DNA of 64,000 nucleotides, taken from the NCBI RefSeq assembly GCF_001592125.1, contig NZ_BCWI01000009.1, positions 1 to 64,000 of the forward strand. Direction: 5' to 3'. The notes below the pieces were generated by a model that did not search any database, was not told the DNA's origin, and worked only from the letters and a program-made list of their open reading frames with translations. Within the stretch, counting starts at the first letter, position 1. Each line of letters starts with the position of its first letter. The DNA is from Microbacterium hominis NBRC 15708. Lineage in GTDB: Bacteria > Actinomycetota > Actinomycetes > Actinomycetales > Microbacteriaceae. This document shows, piece after piece, positions 17,215-25,909 of the stretch. The position numbers were made by a program, and so were the translations under genes.

Positions 17215-17252
17215 CGGCGGGTGCGGGACACCTCGGCATCCCGCACCCGCCG
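17215..17252 (+). terminator. Strong hairpin terminator after the monooxygenase operon
   Basis: Perfect 14-bp stem CGGCGGGTGCGGGA / TCCCGCACCCGCCG with a 10-nt loop, 6 bp after the stop at 17209. Confidence 0.85.
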
Positions 17253-17307
17253 TCGTCGCGGCGCTCGCTCACGGTCGCGCCTGAGGCCGTGTCCGCCGGT
17301 GGCTCGC

Positions 17308-17313
17308 TAGCAT
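17308..17313 (+). promoter_or_regulatory. Leaderless -10 box for the MarR gene
   Basis: TAGCAT, 6 nt, then ATG at 17320. Confidence 0.6.
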
Positions 17314-17319
17314 GGGGCC

Positions 17320-17730
17320 ATGACCCAAGAGAGCCCCCGCTTCAGTCCGGTCATCGCGCTGCTCGCGGTCTCGGCGATGTGGGAGGAGCAGCTGGCGGCG
17401 ATCCTGAAGGACCTCGGCATCAGCACCCGCAAGTTCGGCCTCCTCGGGCACATCTACGCCGAGCCGGGGATCTCCTTCTCCGAGCTCGCCCGCCGCTCTC
17501 ACATCACGGTGCAGTCGGCGCACACCGCCGTCCGCACGCTCGTCGACGACGGCCTCGTCCAGGATGCGACGGCCCACGCCGGAGCGGCCAGCGACCTCCA
17601 CGTCACCTCCAAGGGCGCCCGCGTCCTGCAGGACGCCCGGGAGCGCCTGTTCGAGCTCGACGGCGTGCTCGCTCAGCGCCTCCCCAAGGTCGCCGACTCG
17701 CTGGACGGCATCCGCGCCGGCATCGTCTGA
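17320..17730 (+). CDS. MarR-family transcriptional regulator
   Basis: 136 aa. Winged-helix segment RKFGLLGHIYAEPGISFSELARRSHITVQSAHTAVRTL (about residues 37-74) followed by a wing and long C-terminal dimerisation helices. Effector unknown. Leaderless start. It is convergent with the methyltransferase gene and follows the terminator of the monooxygenase operon, so it is a separate unit; whether it acts on its neighbours cannot be read. Confidence 0.85.
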   Translation: MTQESPRFSPVIALLAVSAMWEEQLAAILKDLGISTRKFGLLGHIYAEPGISFSELARRSHITVQSAHTAVRTLVDDGLVQDATAHAGAASDLHVTSKGARVLQDARERLFELDGVLAQRLPKVADSLDGIRAGIV

Positions 17731-17760
17731 TCGGGCGGCCCGTCGCTCGCTCCGGCGGGA

Positions 17761-18891
17761 TCAGCGCCTCGTCGACACCGTCACCGTGAACTTCGCGTCG
17801 CGCGCGATCTGACGGGTCGGACCGACCAGCCGATCCAATGCGGGTCGGTATCGCAGGGGCGAGTTCCACACGCACCACAGCTCGCCGCCGGGGCGCAGCA
17901 CCCGTCCCGCGTCGGCGAACAGGCGTTCGGCGATGCCCGCGGTCAGCGCGGCGCCGGAATGGAAGGGCGGATTCAGGGCGATGAACGACGCGGACGCATC
18001 CGCGCGCTGCTCCAGACCGTCGGCACGAGCGACCATCACGCGGTCGGCGAGGCCGTTGGCGGCCGCCGTCGCCCGGGCGGATGCCACGGCGACGGCCGAC
18101 GGGTCGCTCGCGTACACGTGGGCCGCCGGATGCCGCCGGGCGAGCCAGGCGCCGATGATCCCGGTGCCGCACGCGAGGTCGATCCAGGGATCGTCGGGGG
18201 TGCCGCCCGCCGGGGCGGCGGGCGCCGCGTCCAGCGCCGCCAGCAGCGCGCGCGTGCCGATGTCCAGTCGCGCGCCGGCGAACGCGCCGCCGAACGCCCG
18301 CACCTCCAGCCCGTCGATGCGCGCCGCGGCCGGCACGGGATCGCCGCCGACGCCGCGCGGGTCGCGGGCGATCAGCACCCGCGACTTCTGCCGCGCGTGC
18401 GTGACGTCGAGAGTGTCGAACGCGCTGCGCAGCACGTCGTTCATCGCGACGGTCATGTGCTTGAGCCGCCCGCCGGCGACCACGACGACATCGGATACCG
18501 CGTGTGCGGCGATCAGCCCGGCGATGTCGCGCAGCGCATCGAGCGCGCGCGGCAGTCGCAGCAGCACGACGCGCGCCCCCGACACCAGCGCCGCGTCCAG
18601 AGCACCCGACGACACCCGGTCGTCCAGGCCGAGCGCCCGCGCGTTCGCGGCGAGCGCGCGTTCGCCCGAGAGCGCGTCCTGATGCACCCGCACGTCACGC
18701 GCGCCGGCGAAGGCCGCGCCGAGTGCGAGGGCGCCGTAGCCGTCCCCGATGACGACGATCTCACCCGGCCCCGCCGCGGTGCGCAGCGCCGCCGACTCGT
18801 CGAGGATGAGCCGGTCCGCGGCATCCGCGGCGACCAGACCCTCACCCTCGATGTCGGGCGCGCGACGCAGGCGCTCGAACGGGAAGCTCAC
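17761..18891 (-). CDS. RsmC/RlmG-like class I SAM-dependent methyltransferase
   Basis: 376 aa. Two-lobe layout: a degenerate N-terminal methyltransferase-like half (GEIVVIGDGYGALALGAA) and a catalytic C-terminal half with WIDLACGTGIIGAWLA (SAM loop) and the NPPFHSG motif typical of enzymes that methylate guanine N2 in rRNA (RsmC, RlmG). Which rRNA base is modified is not clear. The GTG start overlaps the TGA of the DUF4921 gene (GTGA), so the two are translationally coupled. Confidence 0.85.
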   Translation of the reverse strand: MSFPFERLRRAPDIEGEGLVAADAADRLILDESAALRTAAGPGEIVVIGDGYGALALGAAFAGARDVRVHQDALSGERALAANARALGLDDRVSSGALDAALVSGARVVLLRLPRALDALRDIAGLIAAHAVSDVVVVAGGRLKHMTVAMNDVLRSAFDTLDVTHARQKSRVLIARDPRGVGGDPVPAAARIDGLEVRAFGGAFAGARLDIGTRALLAALDAAPAAPAGGTPDDPWIDLACGTGIIGAWLARRHPAAHVYASDPSAVAVASARATAAANGLADRVMVARADGLEQRADASASFIALNPPFHSGAALTAGIAERLFADAGRVLRPGGELWCVWNSPLRYRPALDRLVGPTRQIARDAKFTVTVSTRR

Positions 18892-20180
18892 GCCGGGTCC
18901 GCATAGTGCAGCACGGCGTCGTCCGGCGTGCACTCATCGCCGATGCGGATGCCGGTGGACAGGGCGCCCGCGTCGCGCAGCCCGTGCAGCGTCGCGACCG
19001 CGCGGCGGCGCAGCTCCCACGGATCGATCGTGTTGACGTAGATCTTCGTGCCGCCCTCGAATCCGGCGGGCGTCGAGATGCGCCACTTCAGCACGACCCG
19101 CCACGGCATGGGCCACGGTGCACCCGGCGGTCGGTAGTGCCATTCCTCGTTGGTCGGGACGTGGACGCCGGTGGCGGCGTGCAGAGCGTGCAGCAGGTCG
19201 GACACGGCGCGGATGCCGGCATCCGTGTGGTCCTGCGGCAGATTGGCGTCGGAGGTCGAGAAGATCTCGAAGGCGGGATAGCGGTGGCCGACGCCGGCGA
19301 ACGCGACGGCGCCGTCGTTCGCGGCGACGACGAGGCGTTCGGCCACGGCGAGGTCGGCGATCTCGTGCTGGTAGAGGTCGCGATCGTGGGAGAGCAGCCG
19401 CAGCTCGTGGTCGACCTGCGGCCCGTGCTCGTCGATCGCGACGAGCTGCTTGTGGAGGTGCTCGAAGGAGGCGCCGGCGGGGCGCAGCCAGTTCTGGAAC
19501 ACGCTGACGTAGGCGGCGTGCGGCTGCGCGGCCTGGATCTCCGCGAGGGCCCGCACCGTGAAGGCGACGTACGCGGCGTGCTCGCCGGGCGTGAGGGTGC
19601 CCGAGGAGGCCAGCTCGGCGTCGGTGGTCGCGCCGTCGACGACATGGCGTCGCGCCACCACGACGTCGTGGGAGCCGCCGAGCAGATCCAGAGCCGCCTC
19701 TTCGAGGCTGGTCTCGGTGCCCGCGGCCTGCGCGCGGATCTCGGCGAGCTTCTCGAGGTGGACGCGCCCGACGGGGTCGGACAGGTACTCCTCGGCCCAC
19801 CGGAAGACGTGCGCGGGCTGACGGAAGCCGTGGTTCTCGCGCCAGTACTCCGCCGAGACGATCTCGAAGAGGTTCGCGAAGCGCCGGAACTCGGCGACCG
19901 TGTCGTTCAGTGCGGAGGCGGGGACGCGTCGCAGCTCCTCGAAGCGCGGTCCCACCAGGCGGGCCTTCTCCGGCGTGGTCTCGAAGTAGCGGTCGACGCA
20001 GAAGGCGCAGAGCCGCCGATCCTCGCCCGGGCCGAGCCGGCGGGTGTCGTCGCGGGCGAGCGCCAGAGGGCGGCTCGCCCGGCCCGGGACCGTCCACACC
20101 CGCGTCCCGGTCAGCGGGCCGATCTGCTTGACCGTGCCGTCGGGGAGGCGTCGGATCGCTCGTGCCGCACCGTCGCTCAT
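18888..20180 (-). CDS. DUF4921 family, GalT-like HIT-superfamily protein
   Basis: 430 aa. CAFCVDRYF near residue 60 suggests a zinc site, and FEHLHKQLVA holds an HxHxQ-type motif like that of galactose-1-phosphate uridylyltransferase and HIT nucleotidyl transferases. This points to nucleotidyl transfer or hydrolysis with a covalent His intermediate; the substrate is unknown. ATG is 6 nt after a TAGGCT -10 box. Coupled to the downstream methyltransferase gene by a 4-bp overlap. Confidence 0.78.
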   Translation of the reverse strand: MSDGAARAIRRLPDGTVKQIGPLTGTRVWTVPGRASRPLALARDDTRRLGPGEDRRLCAFCVDRYFETTPEKARLVGPRFEELRRVPASALNDTVAEFRRFANLFEIVSAEYWRENHGFRQPAHVFRWAEEYLSDPVGRVHLEKLAEIRAQAAGTETSLEEAALDLLGGSHDVVVARRHVVDGATTDAELASSGTLTPGEHAAYVAFTVRALAEIQAAQPHAAYVSVFQNWLRPAGASFEHLHKQLVAIDEHGPQVDHELRLLSHDRDLYQHEIADLAVAERLVVAANDGAVAFAGVGHRYPAFEIFSTSDANLPQDHTDAGIRAVSDLLHALHAATGVHVPTNEEWHYRPPGAPWPMPWRVVLKWRISTPAGFEGGTKIYVNTIDPWELRRRAVATLHGLRDAGALSTGIRIGDECTPDDAVLHYADPA

Positions 20181-20186
20181 CCCTTC

Positions 20187-20192
20187 AGCCTA
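20187..20192 (-). promoter_or_regulatory. Leaderless -10 box for the DUF4921 operon
   Basis: Minus-strand TAGGCT, 6 nt, ATG at 20180. Confidence 0.6.
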
Positions 20193-20229
20193 CCGACGCG
20201 GCCGACACCCGCCGGGGCGTACTGGCCGG

Positions 20230-20331
20230 ATGAAGACGTTCGCGCGACGGGACGGCGACGCCGCCCGCCTCGTGCGGCTCGCCGCCCCGCCGCTCCTGGC
20301 CGAGTGGGCGCTGCTCGCCACGCGCGACTGA
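20230..20331 (+). CDS. Possible 33-aa small protein
   Basis: ATG-to-TGA frame of 33 codons (starting MKTFARRDGD) in the gap between two minus-strand genes. All but one third position is G or C, as in the real genes nearby. A hairpin terminator follows at 20341. There is no clear ribosome site, and the composition could be chance in such GC-rich DNA. Confidence 0.35.
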   Translation: MKTFARRDGDAARLVRLAAPPLLAEWALLATRD

Positions 20332-20340
20332 TCGGGCGGC

Positions 20341-20372
20341 GAGGGGGCGGACGCCGCGGCATCCGCCCCCTC
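20341..20372. terminator. Bidirectional hairpin terminator
   Basis: Perfect 11-bp stem GAGGGGGCGGA / TCCGCCCCCTC with a 10-nt loop, directly beyond the stop of the MHS carrier gene (20384) and after the small frame at 20230-20331. Confidence 0.75.
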
Positions 20373-20383
20373 GACGTCCGCGG

Positions 20384-21766
20384 TCAGCGGCCGGCCTGAA
20401 CGCGGACCGTGCCGGTCTCGGCCACCAGGCGCTCGCGGTCGACGCGGTCGAGCTCGTGGAGCGAGCTGCCCTTCGTCTCGCGCATCGAGACCACCGCGAC
20501 GAGCGTGATGGCGGCGGCGACGGCGAGGTACAGCGCGACCGGGATGTAGGTGCCGTAGGCCGACAGGAGTGCGGTCGCGATGATCGGGGCGAGCGAGCCG
20601 GCGACGATCGAGGTGACCTGGTACCCGAGCGAGACGCCCGAGTAGCGCATGCGGGTCGGGAACATCTCCGACATGATCGCCGGCTGCGGGGCGTACATGA
20701 ACGAGTGGATGACCAGGCCCAGGCAGATCGCCAGGATGATGATGAGCGGCTGCGTCGTGTTGAACATGGGGAAGGCGATGAAGCCCCAGGCGGCGGCGCC
20801 GACGGTGCCGATCGCGTAGACGGGCTTGCGGCCGATCCGGTCGGCGAGGCCGCCCACGAGGGGGATCACGATCATGTGCACGATGTGGGCGATCACGAGC
20901 ATCCCGAGGATCTCGGCCGTGTCGACGCCGAGCGCGATCTTCAGGTAGGTGATGGAGAACGTCACGACGAGGTAGTACATGATGTTCTCGGCGAAGCGCA
21001 GGCCCATCGCGGTCAGCACGCCGCGCGGGTAGCGGCGCAGCACCTCGAAGACGCCGTAGCGCACGTGCTTCTGCTCCTCGACCTCCTTCTGTGCCTCGAG
21101 GAAGATCGGCGCGTCGGTGATCTTCGTGCGGATGTAGTAGCCGATCGCGACGATGACCACCGAGAGCCAGAAGCCCACGCGCCAGCCCCACGCGAGGAAG
21201 GCCTCGGGGGAGAGCGTGCGGCTGAGCACGAGCAGGACGATCGTGGCGACGAGGTTGCCGATGGGGACGGCCGCCTGGGGGAACGAGGCCCAGAAGCCGC
21301 GGGTCTTGTCGGGGGAGTGCTCGGCCACCAGGAGCACACCGCCGCCCCACTCTCCGCCGACGGCGAAGCCCTGGGCGAACCGCAGCAGCACGAGCAGCGC
21401 CGGAGCCCAGTAGCCGACCTGCTGGAAGGTGGGAAGGCACCCCATCAGGAAGGTGGCGACGCCGACGAGGATGATCGCGAGCTGCAGCAGCTTCTTGCGT
21501 CCGTACTTGTCGCCGAAGTGGCCGAAGACGATGCCGCCGAGAGGGCGCGCGACGAACCCGACGGCGTACGTGACGAAGGCGGCGATGATGCCCGCGTACG
21601 GATCGTCCGACGGGGGGAACATGATCAGGTTGAACACGAGCGTCGCGGCCGTGGCGTAGAGGAAGAACTCGTACCACTCGACGATCGTGCCGGCCATCGA
21701 GGCGCTGACGACCCGGCGGAGCCCGGACGACGGCTGCGTGGTGTCTGGCGGGGTGGCTGAAGCCAT
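20384..21766 (-). CDS. MHS-family (metabolite:H+ symporter) MFS transporter
   Basis: 460 aa, about twelve TM segments. The start GTIVEWYEFFLYATAATLVFN and the GHFGDKYGRKK loop are hallmarks of the MHS branch (KgtP, ShiA, ProP, citrate carriers), which import organic acids or osmolytes with protons. Located just downstream of a CitA/DcuS-like two-component system on the same strand, so a carboxylate is the likely substrate. Its promoter has an inverted repeat exactly in the -35/-10 spacer. Confidence 0.85.
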   Translation of the reverse strand: MASATPPDTTQPSSGLRRVVSASMAGTIVEWYEFFLYATAATLVFNLIMFPPSDDPYAGIIAAFVTYAVGFVARPLGGIVFGHFGDKYGRKKLLQLAIILVGVATFLMGCLPTFQQVGYWAPALLVLLRFAQGFAVGGEWGGGVLLVAEHSPDKTRGFWASFPQAAVPIGNLVATIVLLVLSRTLSPEAFLAWGWRVGFWLSVVIVAIGYYIRTKITDAPIFLEAQKEVEEQKHVRYGVFEVLRRYPRGVLTAMGLRFAENIMYYLVVTFSITYLKIALGVDTAEILGMLVIAHIVHMIVIPLVGGLADRIGRKPVYAIGTVGAAAWGFIAFPMFNTTQPLIIILAICLGLVIHSFMYAPQPAIMSEMFPTRMRYSGVSLGYQVTSIVAGSLAPIIATALLSAYGTYIPVALYLAVAAAITLVAVVSMRETKGSSLHELDRVDRERLVAETGTVRVQAGR

Positions 21767-21819
21767 GCGCTGATACCTCCTTGTAGAGCGCGGTGCGGCG
21801 GGGGGATGCCGCGACGTGG

Positions 21820-21848
21820 ACGCTACCTGAAAAGTGATTCAGGTACAA
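21820..21848 (-). promoter_or_regulatory. MHS carrier promoter with operator in the spacer
   Basis: On the minus strand TTGTAC (21843-21848), a 17-bp spacer and TAGCGT (21820-21825). The perfect inverted repeat TACCTGAA-AAGTGA-TTCAGGTA (21824-21845) fills the spacer, a position where a DNA-binding protein would control promoter opening. The neighbouring response regulator is the natural candidate. Confidence 0.6.
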
Positions 21849-21876
21849 GGTTCAGTGCCGCACAGCTCCTGTGCGC

Positions 21877-22533
21877 TCACGCACGCACGCGCAGGTAGCG
21901 GTGCTCCGGGCGTCCGGTGGTGCCGTAGCGCAGACGCACGTCCACGACTCCGCGGGCCGCCATCGCCGACAGATGCCGCTGCGCGGTGGCGCGCGAGACG
22001 CCGGCGCGGTCGGCGATCTCCGACGCCGACGACTCGTCGTCGCCGAGCGCCTCGAGGATCACCTGCTCGGTCGCCGACCGCGACACCGACGGGGTCTCAC
22101 CGCCGGCGCGCAGGAGCGCCAGCGCGCGGTCGATCTCCTCCTGCGAGACGGTGCGCGACTCGTCGAGCAGGTTCCGGAAGCGCAGATAGCGATCCAGCAG
22201 GTCGGTCAGTGCGCGGCGCTCGAACGGCTTGACGAGGTAGCCCAGCGCCCCCGCGCGCAGCGCGCGGCGGACCGTCGCGGCGTCCGCGGCGGCGGACAGG
22301 ACGACGGCGTCGACGCCGCAGGCCTGCACGAAGCCGATGCCGTCGCCGTCCGGGAGGTACGCGTCGACGAGCATGAGGTCGGGCCGGTCGGCCCGCACGA
22401 CGGCGCTCGCCGCGGCGAGGGTGCGCACCGGCTCCAGCGCGGTGTAGCCGGGACGCTCCGCGACGATGTCGCGGTGCAGGCCGGCGACCCGGAAGTCGTC
22501 GTCGACCACGAGGACGCGGACGGGTGAGCTCAT
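21877..22533 (-). CDS. CitB/DcuR-type response regulator
   Basis: 218 aa. Receiver domain with the acidic pocket VVDDD and phospho-acceptor Asp57 (LVDAYLPDGDG), followed by VKPFERRAL. The C-terminal half has a helix-turn-helix SASEIADRAGVSRATAQRHL of the type found in CitT/DcuR/DpiA regulators. ATG overlaps the kinase stop (ATGA). Expected to be phosphorylated by the upstream kinase and to control the divergent CitMHS carrier and/or the MHS carrier downstream. Confidence 0.92.
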   Translation of the reverse strand: MSSPVRVLVVDDDFRVAGLHRDIVAERPGYTALEPVRTLAAASAVVRADRPDLMLVDAYLPDGDGIGFVQACGVDAVVLSAAADAATVRRALRAGALGYLVKPFERRALTDLLDRYLRFRNLLDESRTVSQEEIDRALALLRAGGETPSVSRSATEQVILEALGDDESSASEIADRAGVSRATAQRHLSAMAARGVVDVRLRYGTTGRPEHRYLRVRA

Positions 22534-24200
22534 CGGGCGGAGTCCTTTCCGGATGCGGGGTCCGCGGCGGTGCCGGCGTCCAGCACGTCCACGAGACGCG
22601 CGCCGAACACGGCCCCCGTGCCCGAGCCCGCGGGGCCGCGTCCGCCGGGATCGATCAGCCAGACCTCGCCGCCGCGGCGCCGGGCGAGCTCCCGCGACAG
22701 CGGAAGGCCGACGCCGAGCCCGTGCACGCGGTCGAGATCGGAGGCGGGCCGTGCGGAGCGACGGAAGAGGTCGGCGTCGTCGGGGACGCCCGCGCCCGAG
22801 TCGGCGACCGTGAGGACGAGGTCCGGGCCGTCGCCGAAGCAGCCGATCCGCACCTCCCGCGGCTCGGGACCGGCGACCGCCGCCCGCACGGCGTTGTCGA
22901 CGAGATTGCCGAGCACGGCGGCGACGTCCTCGACGTCGCGCAGCGGCGACAGCAGCAGGGAGTCGGGATCGATCGACACGCGGACGCCGCGCTCGCCGGC
23001 TTCGAGCGCGTGGGCGCCGATGAGCGCATGCAGGAGGGCATCGCCGATCAGATCGAGGTTCTCGACCGGATAGTCCACCGGGCCGCGCTGCAGCTGATCG
23101 CCCAGGAACTCGCGCGCCTCGCGGTCGCGCCCCGCGTCGAGCAGGCCGGCCGCGACGTGCAGGCGGTTGGCGAACTCGTGTCGCTGGACGCGCAGCGCGC
23201 CGGTCATCGCGCGCACGGTGTCGAGCCGCTCCGTGAGGGCCACGATGTCGGTGCGGTCGCGCACGATCAGGACGGCCCCGAGGTCGCGCCCCTCGCGACG
23301 GACCGGCTGGGCGTCGACGTAGAGCACCCGATCGCCCACCACGATCCCGTCGCCCGCGGTCCCTTCGCGCACGGCGACGAGGATGGCCGGTGCGACCCCG
23401 AGTTCCTCCAGCGTGCGCCCCTCGGGGGCGTCGAGATCGAGGAGCCGGCGGGCGGTCTCGTTGCACAGGCGCACCGTCCCCTCCCCGTCGAGCGCGACGA
23501 CGCCGTCGCCCACGCCGTCGAGCACCGCGGCCTGGTTCTGCACCAGGGCGACCAGTTCCTCCGGCTGCAAGCCCAGCGTCACGCGTTCCCACCGCCGTCG
23601 CAGCACCAGTCCGGCGAGCGCGGCCACCAGGATCCCCGCGCCGGCCGCGGCGGCGATGCCGCCCAGCAGCGCCGGGAGGTCGTCGAACACGCTCGAGGGC
23701 TCGAATCCGACGCTCACTTCGCCGACGGGGGCGGTGCCCTCGCCGTCGGGCGGGAGGATCGGCACCTTCGCGCGCGCCGAGACGCCGAGGGTCCCCTCCT
23801 CCCACGTCACGACCTCGTTGCCGGCGAGCACCTGACGGTAGTCCGTGCTGACCGGCCGGCCCAGCTGGTCGGGGTCGGGGTGGGCGAGACGGATGCCGTG
23901 GTCGTCGGCGATGACGACGAACAGCGTCCCGGTGCGCGCCGTCACGGCGTCGGCCAGGCGCTGCAGCTCTCCGTCGCGGAGCTCGGCACCGTCGGGCGTG
24001 CCCGGATCGGCGCTCATCGCGGCGACCTCGGCGCGCACCTGCGGATCGACGGCGATCGTACGGGCGATGTTGAGCGCGGAGGTCTCCGCCTCGGCGCGCA
24101 GCAGCTGGACGCCGAGGATCACGAAGACCACGACGCACACCGCGACGACGGCGACCACCGTCGCCAGCAGCAGCAGCGCCGCGCGCGTCGCGAATCTCAT
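22530..24200 (-). CDS. CitA/DcuS-type sensor histidine kinase
   Basis: 556 aa. TM1 at about residues 7-30, an extracytoplasmic sensor domain (about 35-180) of the CitA/DcuS type, TM2 at about 181-203, a cytoplasmic PAS domain (LDGVGDGVVALDGEG...), then the dimerisation/phospho-acceptor segment QRHEFANRLHVAAGLL. The ATPase domain has NLVDNAV (N box), DSGAGV (G1) and HGLGVGLPLS (G2). This family senses citrate or C4-dicarboxylates outside the cell. Divergent from the citrate carrier gene at 24340. Confidence 0.93.
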   Translation of the reverse strand: MRFATRAALLLLATVVAVVAVCVVVFVILGVQLLRAEAETSALNIARTIAVDPQVRAEVAAMSADPGTPDGAELRDGELQRLADAVTARTGTLFVVIADDHGIRLAHPDPDQLGRPVSTDYRQVLAGNEVVTWEEGTLGVSARAKVPILPPDGEGTAPVGEVSVGFEPSSVFDDLPALLGGIAAAAGAGILVAALAGLVLRRRWERVTLGLQPEELVALVQNQAAVLDGVGDGVVALDGEGTVRLCNETARRLLDLDAPEGRTLEELGVAPAILVAVREGTAGDGIVVGDRVLYVDAQPVRREGRDLGAVLIVRDRTDIVALTERLDTVRAMTGALRVQRHEFANRLHVAAGLLDAGRDREAREFLGDQLQRGPVDYPVENLDLIGDALLHALIGAHALEAGERGVRVSIDPDSLLLSPLRDVEDVAAVLGNLVDNAVRAAVAGPEPREVRIGCFGDGPDLVLTVADSGAGVPDDADLFRRSARPASDLDRVHGLGVGLPLSRELARRRGGEVWLIDPGGRGPAGSGTGAVFGARLVDVLDAGTAADPASGKDSAR

Positions 24201-24339
24201 CTGGTGAGCATAATGCGCTGAACTCGCGCTTCGCGCAGAAGTCGCGGGAATGAGAGATAGCGCGCGCCGCCGCGGCGCGGTCCCTAGATTCGCGGCATCC
24301 GGTCGACGACGAACGTCGGCCGCTGACGAAGGAGTCGAG

Positions 24340-25878
24340 ATGCCCCCTGTTCCCCTCGGTCTCGTCGCGGCCGCCGCCGACGACGGCTACGATCTGGCGT
24401 TCACGCCCTCGGACGGTGTGCTCGTCGTGCTCGGGTTCACGATGGTGCTGACCTTCATGGCGCTGATCATGACGCGCCGCCTGACGCCGATGGTCGCGCT
24501 CATCGTGGTGCCGACGATCTTCGGCCTGTTCGCCGGTGCCGGTCTCGGGCTCGGCGACATGATCATCGACGCGATCAAATCGATGGCGCCGACCGCGGCG
24601 CTGCTGATGTTCGCGATCATGTACTTCGGCATCATGATCGACGTCGGGCTGTTCGACCCCCTGATCCGCGTGATCACGCGGGTGCTGGGGGACGACCCCG
24701 CGAAGGTCGTGCTCGGCACGGCGCTGCTCGCCGGGGCCGTGTCGCTGGACGGCGACGGATCGACGACCTTCATCATCACCACCTCCGCGATGCTGCCGAT
24801 CTATCTCCGGCTGGGGATGAGCCCGGTCGTGCTCACCTGCGTGGCGGGGCTGATGAACGGCACCCTGAACATCGTGCCGTGGGGCGGGCCGACGGTGCGC
24901 GCGGCATCCGCTCTCTCGCTGGAGCCCACCGACATCTTCGTGCCGATGCTGCCCTCGCTCGCGACGGGTCTCGTGATCTCCCTCGCCTTCGCGTGGTTCC
25001 TCGGCCTGAGCGAGCGCCGCCGCCTCGCCGGCGTGGTCGACACCACGCGGATCGAGGCGACCCGCGGCGACGGCATCTTCGGCGCGCCGCGTCTGTTCCG
25101 CGGGGCCGAGCCCAAGCCGGGAGCCGCGGCGACGCTGCGTACAGGGAACATCGTCACCGTGCGCGGCGCCCGCGAGGCCGTCGCGGCGACCGCCCTCGTG
25201 GATGCCGCCGACACCGCCATGGCCGACACGATGCTCGATCCGAACCGGCCCACGCTGCGCCCGCGGCTCATCTGGTTCAACCTCGCGCTGACGGTCGCGG
25301 TGATGGTGCTGCTGATCCTGGACCTGTTCCCGCTGGCGTTCGTCTTCATGGTGGGAGCGGCGATCGCGCTGATCGTGAACTTCCCGAAGCTGAAGAGCCA
25401 GGCCGACGAGATCGTCGCCCACGCCCCGTCGATCGTCGGCGTGGTGTCGATGGTGCTCGCCGCGGGCGTGCTCGTGGGCGTGCTCAACGGCACGGGCATG
25501 GTGACCGCGATGGCCTCGTGGATCACCTCGGTCATCCCCGCCGAGCTGGGCCCGTTCCTCGCCGTGATCACGGGAGTGCTGTCGATCCCGTTCACGTTCT
25601 TCATGTCGAACGACGCCTTCTACTTCGGCATCCTGCCGGTGCTCGCCGAGAGCGCGTCGCACTTCGGGATCGCGCCCGTCGAGATGGCGCGGGCCTCGAT
25701 CACCGGCCAGCCGGTGCACCTGCAGAGCCCGCTCGTGCCGGCGATCCTGCTGCTCGTGTCCCTCGCGAACGTCAACCTCGGCGACCACCACAAGAAGGTG
25801 CTGTGGCGGGCGACGCTCGTCTCGCTCGCGATGCTCGCGGTCGGCGTCCTGGTCGGGGCGATCCCCTTCGCCGGCTGA
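24340..25878 (+). CDS. CitMHS-family citrate-metal:H+ symporter
   Basis: 512 aa, about twelve TM segments with a longer cytoplasmic loop around residues 230-305. The SLDGDGSTTFIITTSAMLPIY and NGTLNIVPWGGPT stretches are characteristic of the CitMHS/CitM-CitH carriers, which import citrate complexed to Mg2+, Ca2+ or related metals. The GAAGGAG site lies 9 nt before the ATG. It faces the two-component system across 139 bp, as in known citrate-inducible citM loci, so induction by citrate is likely. Confidence 0.92.
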   Translation: MPPVPLGLVAAAADDGYDLAFTPSDGVLVVLGFTMVLTFMALIMTRRLTPMVALIVVPTIFGLFAGAGLGLGDMIIDAIKSMAPTAALLMFAIMYFGIMIDVGLFDPLIRVITRVLGDDPAKVVLGTALLAGAVSLDGDGSTTFIITTSAMLPIYLRLGMSPVVLTCVAGLMNGTLNIVPWGGPTVRAASALSLEPTDIFVPMLPSLATGLVISLAFAWFLGLSERRRLAGVVDTTRIEATRGDGIFGAPRLFRGAEPKPGAAATLRTGNIVTVRGAREAVAATALVDAADTAMADTMLDPNRPTLRPRLIWFNLALTVAVMVLLILDLFPLAFVFMVGAAIALIVNFPKLKSQADEIVAHAPSIVGVVSMVLAAGVLVGVLNGTGMVTAMASWITSVIPAELGPFLAVITGVLSIPFTFFMSNDAFYFGILPVLAESASHFGIAPVEMARASITGQPVHLQSPLVPAILLLVSLANVNLGDHHKKVLWRATLVSLAMLAVGVLVGAIPFAG

Positions 25879-25909
25879 CCGCTCGTCCGCCCGGCGCGGC
25901 CGGCGGGGG

